Shown in pieces: positions 9,165-16,930 of a stretch of DNA of 64,000 nucleotides. Under the pieces are notes generated by a model that saw nothing but the letters and a program-made list of their open reading frames with translations, ran no database searches and was not told where the DNA came from. Made by a program: the position numbers and the translations under genes. Source of the DNA: Comamonadaceae bacterium PBBC1 (GTDB lineage Bacteria > Pseudomonadota > Gammaproteobacteria > Burkholderiales > Burkholderiaceae_C); the NCBI GenBank assembly GCA_002256145.1, contig NKIP01000002.1:310001-374000 (forward strand), read 5' to 3'. Numbering within the stretch: position 1 is the stretch's first letter; each line of letters opens with the position of its first letter.

Positions 9165-11014
9165 GACCGTTCCAACGTGAATTCAAAATGCACCCATTCA
9201 TCATCACAGGTGCAGCGCAACTCGGTACCCAGTTTGGTGGCCAGTTGATGGGCCAGCCAGAGGCCCAAGCCTGCACCCATTTGTTTTTTGGCACCTTCGG
9301 CTCGGTAGTAGCGGGTAAACACCTGAAGTGGATCGGGTCGACCCGCGCTGCCAATGGTGTTGGAGACCCTCAAGTTCATTCCAGAAGTGCTGCCCAGATG
9401 AACGGGCTCAACCGTCAATTGCACCGAACTCTCAGGCCATGAATACTTGAGCGCATTGGTGACCAGGTTACTCAGAATGATTCGGGCGTACTGAAAATCG
9501 GTCAAAACCATGATTCGGTCAAAACCGATCAATGTGACGCGCTCATACCCTGGGATCTGTTTCATCTCTGAGATCAAACTGCTCAGCGACACCCGTGTCT
9601 TCTTGGCAGGAACATCGCTTTGTTCAACTTTTTCGGCTTCCATGCATTGGTCAATGATGAAGTTCAAGTCGTCTGCTGCCCGAGCAATGTTGTCCAAGCG
9701 TTGTGCGTCTGCACTGCTGGGCGGTCTGTTGCGCAACATCGAAGCAACGGCAAACTGAATGATGGAAAGCGGCGTTTTAACCTCATGCATCAACATCGCC
9801 AAAAACTGCGCTTGCGTGGTCAAGCGCTTGCTTTGCTCTTGCATCTGTGCTTCAGACACGGCCTTTTCTATTTGCTGCTGCACCAGTTGTTGAGATTGTG
9901 AACGGTCGTTTTGCCACTGAATCCCAAGAATCGCCAAGGGAATAAAAACTCCCCGCCAAGCCGGACTCCTCAACAAGAAGACTCCACCCTCGATGACACC
10001 CAGTACCTCCAGCATCGATCGGCAAACAAACAGAAAGAACGATGCAGCCAGAAGACCTGTGATCAGACGGCTGGGAACCGAAATACTTTTATTTCTGTAG
10101 ATCTCCAATGTGCGGATAAACAAAATACTCACCAGCACAAGAATCATCAATGATCCAAACAAGGCACTCCATTTCAGGACGAGATGGCGATCGGCCACAA
10201 AAAATAAAACCGTCACCCACGCAAAAATTGCCGCAGCAAAGCGTGTCCATTGCTGCAAGCGCATCCAGCCGAAATGGCCCTGTGCAGATTGCATGAAAAG
10301 GAGAAAGCTCAATATATTAAGGATGATGGTCAGTCGAGTGGCTGTTTTCCCGTGTAACCAATCCACCGTGATCAAATGATCGACAAACCCAAACAGCAAG
10401 AAATACAAGGCCACACAAACCAGCAGGTGAATGAATATAAACACCGATAGGCTGTCTCTGCGAATCCAGACCAGCCCCAGCATGACCAAGGACATGACCG
10501 AATAAATAGACAAAACAGCCCCCAACTCCAAGGCCTCTTCAAGGTCTTGCTCAATGGCCGTGTCGTGAGTCAGCACTTCCGTCTTGATCAGCAAAACACC
10601 CATGGACTTGGCACGCAGATAAACGGTGTTCAAACCTGGCGGGAGTTCAATCCTGGTGTCTTTTTGCGCTGACCTTGCACTCACGTCGATGGCCAGTTCA
10701 GGCTCCCCCCCTGCGGCGGCAGGGTAGTAAAGCGTCGCACTGTCCAGCAGTGTTGGCCGTATGCGCACCGCCAAAGGACCCGAATCTGCGGGAACATCCA
10801 CCGAAAGCCGGACCCAAAGAGCAGAACGGCTGTAGCCCTTGTTGATGACTTTCAAAGCTGGGATGAATTCGGCGTCCTTGATGTGAGACAGACCCACCAA
10901 ACCCGTGGTGTCTTCAAATGTAGCGCGATCCACCACCAGGTCTTTCGCAACAGCAATCCCTGCGCAAAGCCAGATTGCGAAAGCCACGAAAAACAATTTC
11001 GACGTTTTTAACAT
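9161..11014 (-). CDS. Membrane histidine kinase with 7TMR-DISM sensor
   Basis: A 617-residue kinase. A signal peptide (residues 1-23, cleavage after GIAVA) is followed by a periplasmic beta-sandwich domain of the 7TMR-DISM extracellular type 2 (about 25-165) with the usual NKGYSRSALWVRLSVD strand. Seven membrane segments follow (about 175-365), then a short coiled coil. The HisKA domain has the phospho-accepting His410 in MHEVKTPL. The ATP-binding domain has N-box NLVTNALKYS and G-box AGLGLWLAHQLA. DISM sensors are thought to bind carbohydrates or other small ligands; the ligand here is unknown. It is translationally coupled to the downstream regulator. Confidence 0.9.
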   Translation of the reverse strand: MLKTSKLFFVAFAIWLCAGIAVAKDLVVDRATFEDTTGLVGLSHIKDAEFIPALKVINKGYSRSALWVRLSVDVPADSGPLAVRIRPTLLDSATLYYPAAAGGEPELAIDVSARSAQKDTRIELPPGLNTVYLRAKSMGVLLIKTEVLTHDTAIEQDLEEALELGAVLSIYSVMSLVMLGLVWIRRDSLSVFIFIHLLVCVALYFLLFGFVDHLITVDWLHGKTATRLTIILNILSFLLFMQSAQGHFGWMRLQQWTRFAAAIFAWVTVLFFVADRHLVLKWSALFGSLMILVLVSILFIRTLEIYRNKSISVPSRLITGLLAASFFLFVCRSMLEVLGVIEGGVFLLRSPAWRGVFIPLAILGIQWQNDRSQSQQLVQQQIEKAVSEAQMQEQSKRLTTQAQFLAMLMHEVKTPLSIIQFAVASMLRNRPPSSADAQRLDNIARAADDLNFIIDQCMEAEKVEQSDVPAKKTRVSLSSLISEMKQIPGYERVTLIGFDRIMVLTDFQYARIILSNLVTNALKYSWPESSVQLTVEPVHLGSTSGMNLRVSNTIGSAGRPDPLQVFTRYYRAEGAKKQMGAGLGLWLAHQLATKLGTELRCTCDDEWVHFEFTLERS

Positions 11015-11565
11015 TTTTTTATCTTAGTTGAAACGTCGTGCAAGCCTCTGCAAGAAATTGGAAGCCAAGGCTCTGAAAATTTCTAAACCCTGTGGCTTGC
11101 AAGCATCATGTCTGCAATGCGTCTCCCCGCTCACTCGCCCATTGCGATTGACGAGACAAAGATTGATGTGGGGCGTTGCCTTGTGTTCGTCATCTGCTGC
11201 TTGACCCAAAGACACAACTTTCTTGCTCAGAGGCTGAGTGGCCTTGTGAAGAGTAGAAAAGATGCGACAAACTCAAGATGTGACTTGCAAGCTAATGAAA
11301 GAAAACAAAAATTTCAAATGATTTAATTGAATTTGCCATTTTAAAATTTATTCCGAAAATTGTAAGTATTTTTTCCAAAGTTATTCGATTAGCCATGACA
11401 AATACACTGATTAAAAATAAAATTGATTTTTCAATTGGCATCAATCATTATTTAATCGAATCCCCAGCTGATCAATCTGGTTATTTATTTATAAAGCTGA
11501 CAATCGTGAAATTAAATAATTAACCTGGTCATTATTATATTTACAAAGATTGTGAGACGGCCAAT
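11015..11565. other. AT-rich intergenic stretch with no confident gene
   Basis: About 550 bp between the kinase start and a small plus-strand gene. Base composition turns strongly AT-rich from about 11,240 onward, unlike the flanks. The only open frame of note is 11395-11523 (42 residues, starting MTNTLIKNKI), which lies in the same frame as the next small gene but is separated from it by a TAA. No repeat, tRNA or recognisable mobile-element end is visible. It should also hold the promoter of the kinase-regulator pair. Confidence 0.5.
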
Positions 11566-11757
11566 GTGTTTAGACCATGGACTTTGGATAAACAACGCTT
11601 GGTCAAGTGCCCGCATTGTCGGCAACTGAACAAAGTTACTTACATCAAAAACCCCATGCAAGCTTGGCTCGCCTTGTTGTTTGTAATCAGTTCAGTGTAC
11701 CTGGTTTCGCTGATTTTGACTTGGTTTCCCAAAGGCCATAAAGCTTGGATGTACTGA
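11566..11757 (+). CDS. Small putative membrane protein with a CxxC motif
   Basis: A 63-residue product from a GTG start. Residues 1-25 are polar and contain a CPHC motif (KCPHCRQLNKV), like half of a zinc ribbon. They are followed by one membrane helix (about residues 36-54, LALLFVISSVYLVSLIL). The same frame is open upstream to a TAA at 11521, with one more Cys in that segment. A weak ribosome-binding site (GAGACGG) precedes the GTG. It could be a real small protein or the remnant of a longer gene. No family recognised. Confidence 0.35.
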   Translation: MFRPWTLDKQRLVKCPHCRQLNKVTYIKNPMQAWLALLFVISSVYLVSLILTWFPKGHKAWMY

Positions 11758-11879
11758 GGAGATGATAAATGGCCGCACACCCTTGCCGTGCAGGTACCGA
11801 TGTTGAACGGGTACGGGGAACCCATTGCTTTGACCCCATTGAAATTTAAAAAATCAGATTAAATAGAAAGACAATTAAT

Positions 11880-12539
11880 ATGTTGATTACCAAATATCAA
11901 GAAATTATAAACAATGGCAACCAAAAAATTAGAAGCTATACGATTGGAACTGGCAAAGCTTCTCAAATACTTGGCTTATCGATTACCTCAGTTAAACTTC
12001 TGGTTGATAAGCAAGAATTAATTGGCTGGAAAACCCAAGGTGGGCATCGTCGAATTGACATGGAATCGATTCGAAAATACCAAAGAAAACTCAAAAAACC
12101 AGTTGAATCATCTTTAAAATCCAAACCACTACTGTCGATCAGTTTCATGATTGAAGATGCATTGATGCTCAATACACTAAAAAGCATTGTCACTCAATGG
12201 CAAGAAGTGATTGAATTTAATATAAAAAAATCAATTTCTGAAACTTATTTGTCCTTTTCACAAAAGATACCGGATGTACTGATCATCCAAACCAATATGC
12301 CTGTCGCCCAGCAAATTGCCATTCTTTTAGATTTAAACAATTTTATTGATTCATCTGAAAAATACATATCGGTGATTTTCTTAACCAACATCACTGATTT
12401 GACAGTGAGCCTTCAAGGCAAATTGAATACCGCCATTCAGATATCGAGCGACACCCTGAATCACGAGTGGTTACGTGCCTTTATCAATGGTGTCATGGCA
12501 AGCCCTGAATGGCGTACGCCGCGCAAAAATGAAATTTGA
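11880..12539 (+). CDS. MerR/excisionase-like HTH protein with degenerate receiver domain
   Basis: A 219-residue AT-rich gene. Residues 20-70 form a MerR/excisionase-type winged helix (ASQILGLSITSVKLLVDK, then the hallmark GGHRRI at 54-59). After a Lys-rich linker, residues 85-205 follow the pattern of a response-regulator receiver. An acidic pair E92/D93 follows the first strand, and the PDVLII strand is followed by NMP. The expected phospho-acceptor Asp is replaced by Gln137, so phosphorylation there is unlikely. It is probably a DNA-binding regulator. Base composition differs sharply from the neighbours, suggesting horizontal transfer. It has no partner kinase. Target unknown. Confidence 0.65.
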   Translation: MLITKYQEIINNGNQKIRSYTIGTGKASQILGLSITSVKLLVDKQELIGWKTQGGHRRIDMESIRKYQRKLKKPVESSLKSKPLLSISFMIEDALMLNTLKSIVTQWQEVIEFNIKKSISETYLSFSQKIPDVLIIQTNMPVAQQIAILLDLNNFIDSSEKYISVIFLTNITDLTVSLQGKLNTAIQISSDTLNHEWLRAFINGVMASPEWRTPRKNEI

Positions 12540-12720
12540 AACCATCGAGCGTTGAGGCAATTTGACAGCCACATTCTCATTGACGATGCTGAGGGTGCGA
12601 AAAATCAAGAATTGGGGTTGGAGGTCGTCCGCTTTGGGACACTCGGCGCGGCCCGATAGTGTCACCATGCAGGCCATCAAAGAACTTCTCGCCTGACCTA
12701 GCCTCCATGTCCTCACTCGT

Positions 12721-12760
12721 CCAGACCACGCAGACACCACCGACTGGCCGTCTGGTCTGG
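12721..12760. promoter_or_regulatory. Inverted repeat just upstream of the MFS gene
   Basis: CCAGACCA (12721-12728) and TGGTCTGG (12753-12760) form 8-bp perfect inverted arms 20 bp before the transporter start codon. Additional AGAC/GTCT pairs lie just inside. It could be a regulator operator or an mRNA hairpin near the ribosome-binding site. No regulator is adjacent. Confidence 0.3.
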
Positions 12761-12780
12761 GGCGACAAGATGGAGCTGGC

Positions 12781-14028
12781 ATGAAGTTTTTTTACGGCTG
12801 GCGCATGGTTGGGGCGGCCTGTGGCATCCAGTTTTTGCTGGCTGCGTTTCTCACGCAAGCACTGGGTCTTTATATTGCCGTCTTGTCCGACGAAATGGGT
12901 TGGAGCAAAACCACTTTGTCAGGCGCAGCGGCCTTGCAGTCGGTCGAAGCGGCCATCATCGGGCCGGTTCTGGGCTGGGTCATGGACCGCTTTGGGCCGC
13001 AAAAAATGATCCGGGTGGGCATGGTCATGTTCAGTGCGGGCCTGTTGTTGCTCAGTCAAGTCAACAGCGTCACCACCTTTTACCTCAGTGCCATCCTCAT
13101 GGCCATAGGCGCCAGTTTGGGCGGCTACTTTCCCCTGTCGGTGGCGCTGGTGCAGTGGTTCGAAAAATTCCGCGCCCGCGCTTTGTCCATCATGAGCTTG
13201 GGGCTGGCCATGGGCGGGCTGGTGGTGCCCCTGATGGCTTGGTCCATGCAGCATTGGGGCTGGCGTGCCACGGCGGCCGGTTCGGGGGTGCTGGTCTTGC
13301 TGACAGGCTTGCCCATGGCCAGCATCATCCGCAGACGCCCCGAAGACCACGGCGACCATGTCGATGGCATCGACCCGGCCATGCACGCCGCCGCTGCCCA
13401 ACGCGAAGGGCACAAGGCAGCGCCTGCCCAGGTGGAATTCACCGTGGCACAGGCCTTGCGCACCCGCGCCTTCTGGATGCTGGCCATTGGCCACGGCCTG
13501 GCCCTGCTGGTGGTATCGGCCGTCAATGTGCACGCCATCACCCACATGAAAGAGGGCCTGGGTTACTCGGTGGCCACGGCCAGTTGGGTGATTTTGATCA
13601 TGACATTTGGCCAACTGGCTGGGGTGCTGATGGGGGCCAGTATGGGCGACTGGTTCGAGAAAAGAAAGGTGGCCGCCCTGTGCATGCTGGCGCACGGCAC
13701 GGGCATGCTGTGCCTGACCTATGCCACTCACATGGCCATGCTGGTGGCTTTTGGAGTGTTCCATGGCATTGCCTGGGGTCTGCGCGGCCCGTTCATGCAG
13801 GCCATTCGGGCCGACTACTTTGGGCGCAATGCGATTGGCCTGATCCTGGGCCTGTCGGCCGCCATCATTGCCATGGGACAAATTGCAGGTCCCATGATCG
13901 CAGGCGTGATGGCCGACCTGACGGGCAATTACGAAATGGGCTTCTCTTTGCTGGCCTTGCTGGCGGCACTGGGTTCGCTGTCGTTCATGCTGGCCACCAA
14001 ACCGTTGCTGCCAGACACCAAGGCTTAA
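12781..14028 (+). CDS. MFS transporter (oxalate/formate antiporter or monocarboxylate-like)
   Basis: A 415-residue major facilitator with 12 predicted membrane helices. The loop between helices 2 and 3 carries GWVMDRFGPQKMIRVG, the MFS motif A equivalent. The N-terminus (FYGWRMVGAACGIQFLLAAF) resembles the OFA/monocarboxylate group that moves organic acids across the inner membrane. A GGAG ribosome-binding site lies 7 bp before the ATG. It is a stand-alone gene. The substrate is not predictable from sequence, though small carboxylates are likely. Confidence 0.85.
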   Translation: MKFFYGWRMVGAACGIQFLLAAFLTQALGLYIAVLSDEMGWSKTTLSGAAALQSVEAAIIGPVLGWVMDRFGPQKMIRVGMVMFSAGLLLLSQVNSVTTFYLSAILMAIGASLGGYFPLSVALVQWFEKFRARALSIMSLGLAMGGLVVPLMAWSMQHWGWRATAAGSGVLVLLTGLPMASIIRRRPEDHGDHVDGIDPAMHAAAAQREGHKAAPAQVEFTVAQALRTRAFWMLAIGHGLALLVVSAVNVHAITHMKEGLGYSVATASWVILIMTFGQLAGVLMGASMGDWFEKRKVAALCMLAHGTGMLCLTYATHMAMLVAFGVFHGIAWGLRGPFMQAIRADYFGRNAIGLILGLSAAIIAMGQIAGPMIAGVMADLTGNYEMGFSLLALLAALGSLSFMLATKPLLPDTKA

Positions 14029-14145
14029 CAACGCCCGCTCCAAGTCCTCTGACGGGCATCACGCCCAGCATCGTGCTCGCCGAGCATCCAAAGCAGCACC
14101 ATCAAGGGTTAAAATTTCAACATTTTTAAACTTAAAGTGTTGAAA

Positions 14146-15318
14146 ATGAAATTTTTATCTGCACTCCTGGCCTCGTCCTTTTTCTTGCTCTTGGCCGCAT
14201 GCGGTGGCGGCAGTTCGGCGCCAGACACCACGTCCCCCCTTGTCTCCAAGGTCAGCATCGGCCCCCTTGTCAATGGTCAAGTCACCCTCACGGCAGAGGC
14301 CAGCGATGCAGTTGGTGTGACCGCCTATTGCTTCAAAACAGAATCGTCTGCACCGGCGGCCACCAACAGCTGCTTCACGGCTTCCGCCTCCAAAGCCATT
14401 GCAGATCCCACTGCCAAAAGCAAACAGTACATCTGGGCCAAAGATGCGGCCAACAACGTCAGCGCGCTGTTCATGGTGGAGGGTCCTTTTTATACCGACA
14501 CGACTGCACCGATCATCTCGGCCATCAATGTCTCGGCCCCCAGCAATGGGCAGCTCACCCTCACGGTATCGGCCAACGACGATTTGCGGGTCACGGGCTA
14601 TTGCTTGAAAACCAATGCGACGGCACCTCTGGCCAGCGACGCTTGTTTCACCGCCTCGGCCAGCCAAAGTGTGGCCACCCCTGCCACACCAACTCCTTAT
14701 TTCGCATGGGCCAAAGACAGCGTCAACAACGTCAGTTCGGCCTTCACCCGCGTCGCGGGGGCCTGCTCCAATGAAGGGGTAACTGCCTCACAAACCGTCA
14801 ACTTGCCCACCGTCTGCATCTCCACCAGCTTGGGCGAAATGGTCGTGGCCCTGGAGTCTTCCAAAGCGCCCATCACCAGCGCCAACTTTCTCAAATACGT
14901 CAACGACGGTTATTTCAGTCAAACGGTGTTTCACCGCGTCATCTCCAACTTCATGATCCAGGGGGGCGGTTTCACGGGCGTGCCCATCAGCTCTGCCAAC
15001 GCCAAAAAAGGCACCCTTTACGACCCCATTGAACTGGAAACCACCAACAAGACGGGTCTGAGCAACACCGTGGGCACCCTCGCCATGGCCAGAACCAGTG
15101 TGCTCAACAGCGCCACCCACGAATTTTTCATCAACACCGTGGACAACACTTTATTGAACACCAGCTCAGGCGGCTATGCGGTGTTTGGGCGTGTGATTTC
15201 CGGGCTGAACACCACGGTACAAAGCATCCGCAGTGTTCAGGTTCAAAACAATGGCAGCGCTGAACTCAGCCAACCCCTGACGCCGCCAGTCATCAACTGG
15301 GCCTATCAGCTGAAATAA
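14146..15318 (+). CDS. Lipoprotein with two Ig-like repeats and a C-terminal cyclophilin domain
   Basis: A 390-residue predicted lipoprotein. A signal peptide ends in the lipobox LAAC with Cys19. Two tandem repeats of about 85-90 residues follow (about 27-112 and 113-205), each with TAP/TSP, VTAYCFKT or VTGYCLKT, a CFTASAS turn and a WAKDxxNNVS end. Residues 215-388 are a cyclophilin-type prolyl isomerase with active-site FHRVI and FMIQGG, GTLAMAR and EFFINTVDN. It would act in the periplasm or at the outer membrane. An upstream in-frame GTG at 14137 is possible, but the ATG at 14146 fits the signal peptide. The domain combination is unusual. Confidence 0.85.
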   Translation: MKFLSALLASSFFLLLAACGGGSSAPDTTSPLVSKVSIGPLVNGQVTLTAEASDAVGVTAYCFKTESSAPAATNSCFTASASKAIADPTAKSKQYIWAKDAANNVSALFMVEGPFYTDTTAPIISAINVSAPSNGQLTLTVSANDDLRVTGYCLKTNATAPLASDACFTASASQSVATPATPTPYFAWAKDSVNNVSSAFTRVAGACSNEGVTASQTVNLPTVCISTSLGEMVVALESSKAPITSANFLKYVNDGYFSQTVFHRVISNFMIQGGGFTGVPISSANAKKGTLYDPIELETTNKTGLSNTVGTLAMARTSVLNSATHEFFINTVDNTLLNTSSGGYAVFGRVISGLNTTVQSIRSVQVQNNGSAELSQPLTPPVINWAYQLK

Positions 15319-15446
15319 ATCCATTTCTTGCCTTGCACCGGTTCAAAAAAACAGCGCCACTGAGCCGCTCGCTTGGGATTCAAGTTTCTCACTCTCCACG
15401 GGCATGTTGTCAATTCAGACAACCCTGAAACGAGTAGAATCAGCCA

Positions 15447-15479
15447 CCGGGCCCAAGATTCTTGCGCCCGGTTTTTTTT
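15447..15479 (+). terminator. Strong rho-independent terminator between the lipoprotein gene and guaC
   Basis: The stem CCGGGC-C-CAAG / CTTG-C-GCCCGG with a 3-nt loop (one C/C mismatch) is followed by eight T residues. It lies about 130 bp after the lipoprotein stop and about 100 bp before guaC, so it could terminate the first or attenuate the second. Confidence 0.85.
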
Positions 15480-15581
15480 GCCCTGAACCTGCAACGGGTT
15501 CACCCCAAGGGCCAAAAGACCGGCCAGGCCAAGCGCTCACTCGTTCTTTCAACGAATCCTTTTTTGGAGCTTGGTTTTCTC

Positions 15582-16559
15582 ATGGAAATTTTTGATTACG
15601 ACAACATCCTGCTTTTGCCACGCAAGTGCCGCGTGGAAAGCCGTTCCGAGTGCGACGCGGGCGTCGAGCTGGGTGGCCGCAAGTTCCGCCTGCCGGTGGT
15701 GCCTGCCAACATGAAAACGGTGGTGGACGAGTCCATCTGCCTGTGGATGGCGCAAAACGATTACTTCTACGTCATGCACCGCTTTGACCTGGACAACGTC
15801 CAGTTCGTGCGCGATATGCACGCCAAAGGTGTTTACGCCTCGATCTCGCTGGGCGTCAAAGCCCCCGACCGCGCCACGGTGGACCAGCTGGCTGCCGAAA
15901 ACTTGGTGCCCGAGTACATCACCATCGACATCGCCCACGGTCACGCCGACAGCGTGCGCGACATGATTGGCTACATCAAGGCCAAGCTGCCCAAGAGCTT
16001 TGTGATTGCAGGCAATGTGGCCACGCCCGAAGCCGTGATCGACCTTGAAAACTGGGGCGCTGACGCGACCAAAGTGGGCGTGGGCCCCGGCAAGGTCTGC
16101 ATCACCAAGCTCAAGACGGGTTTTGGCACGGGTGGCTGGCAGTTGTCGGCGCTCAAGTGGTGCGCCCGCGTGGCGACCAAGCCCATCATTGCCGACGGCG
16201 GCATCCGCAGCCACGGTGACATCGCCAAGAGCATCCGCTTTGGTGCGAGCATGGTCATGATCGGCTCGCTGTTTGCGGGTCACGAAGAGTCGCCCGGCAA
16301 GACCGTTGAGGTCGATGGCGAGATGTTCAAGGAATACTACGGCTCTGCGTCAGACTTCAACAAGGGCGAGTACAAGCACGTGGAAGGCAAGCGCATTTTG
16401 GAGCCCATCAAGGGCAAGCTGGCCAACACGCTCATCGAGATGGAGCAGGACGTGCAAAGCTCGATCAGCTACGCCGGTGGCACCAAGCTGATGGACATCC
16501 GCAAGGTGAATTACGTCACGCTGGGTGGTGACAACGCGGGTGAGCACCTGCTGATGTGA
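15582..16559 (+). CDS. guaC: GMP reductase
   Basis: Reduces GMP to IMP with NADPH in purine salvage. The 325-residue TIM-barrel protein opens [18 protein letters not shown]. It has the IMPDH/GMPR signature with catalytic Cys in [12 protein letters not shown], phosphate-binding [12 protein letters not shown], and [14 protein letters not shown]. It lacks the CBS domains of IMP dehydrogenase, which with length and the C-terminus distinguishes GuaC from GuaB. The frame is open upstream, but the ATG at 15582 follows a GGAG and gives the family N-terminus. Terminators bracket it, so it is monocistronic. Confidence 0.93.
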   Translation: MEIFDYDNILLLPRKCRVESRSECDAGVELGGRKFRLPVVPANMKTVVDESICLWMAQNDYFYVMHRFDLDNVQFVRDMHAKGVYASISLGVKAPDRATVDQLAAENLVPEYITIDIAHGHADSVRDMIGYIKAKLPKSFVIAGNVATPEAVIDLENWGADATKVGVGPGKVCITKLKTGFGTGGWQLSALKWCARVATKPIIADGGIRSHGDIAKSIRFGASMVMIGSLFAGHEESPGKTVEVDGEMFKEYYGSASDFNKGEYKHVEGKRILEPIKGKLANTLIEMEQDVQSSISYAGGTKLMDIRKVNYVTLGGDNAGEHLLM

Positions 16560-16582
16560 ACGCGTCGGAGCGTTTGCACCGA

Positions 16583-16607
16583 GGGGAGCCAAAGGCTCCC
16601 CTTTTTT
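16583..16607 (+). terminator. Rho-independent terminator of guaC
   Basis: A perfect 8-bp stem GGGGAGCC / GGCTCCCC with an AAA loop is followed by six T residues, 24 bp after the guaC stop. Confidence 0.93.
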
Positions 16608-16617
16608 GTGCGCGGCT

Positions 16618-16692
16618 TGCAAGTCGGCGGCTTCAGCCTCGACATGGACCTGCGCCAAAGCCCGCAACATCGCAGCTGAAGCTGCCAACCTA
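16618..16692. repeat. Dispersed hairpin repeat, copy 1
   Basis: An imperfect palindrome of about 75 bp with the left arm GTCGGCGGCTTCAGCC and the right arm AGCTGAAGCTGCC. It lies just after the guaC terminator and immediately before copy 2. The arms pair over most of their length around an unconserved loop of about 25 nt. The same family recurs at 16706, 24287 and 62215. Confidence 0.8.
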
Positions 16693-16705
16693 AGGGAGGG
16701 TATTT

Positions 16706-16780
16706 GTAGGTCGGCGGCTTCAGCCCCGACAAGCGCCTGAACAGAAACCACCCATGTCGGAGCTGAAGCTGCCGACCTGC
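16706..16780. repeat. Dispersed hairpin repeat, copy 2
   Basis: The cleanest copy: GGTCGGC, GCTTCAGC and CCGACA on the left pair with TGTCGG, GCTGAAGC and GCCGACC on the right, about 23 paired positions with two interruptions. It lies in the same intergenic region as copy 1, about 14 bp apart. From its end to the next gene at 16931 there is about 150 bp with no other feature seen. Confidence 0.85.
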
Positions 16781-16930
16781 AGAGCTTTAGTAGGTGAAAA
16801 CGATAGTGCTGGCCCTATGCTTTTACCTGTGTGGCCCTCTCTGAAGCACTTGCATTTTGATAAGTTTCTGATTGAATGAAGATGTCGATTCCAAGGCTTG
16901 AGAATCATCTAAACCATCAGGAGTACAAAG

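Noticed and set aside
11015..12540. Mobile element as the source of the AT-rich patch
   Set aside because: No transposase, integrase, flanking repeats or tRNA attachment site could be seen; only base composition is unusual.
12562..12590. TTGACA with 17-bp spacing upstream of the MFS gene as a promoter
   Set aside because: The -35 is perfect but the -10 position reads GATGCT, too poor to call.
12577..12858. Minus-strand small frame before the MFS gene
   Set aside because: No ribosome-binding site or family, and it overlaps the 5' end of a supported transporter gene.
16618..16780. Repeat pair considered as a minimal CRISPR array
   Set aside because: Each unit is itself a long palindrome with an internal unconserved loop, only two lie together, and copies are scattered elsewhere. 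No cas gene is present.
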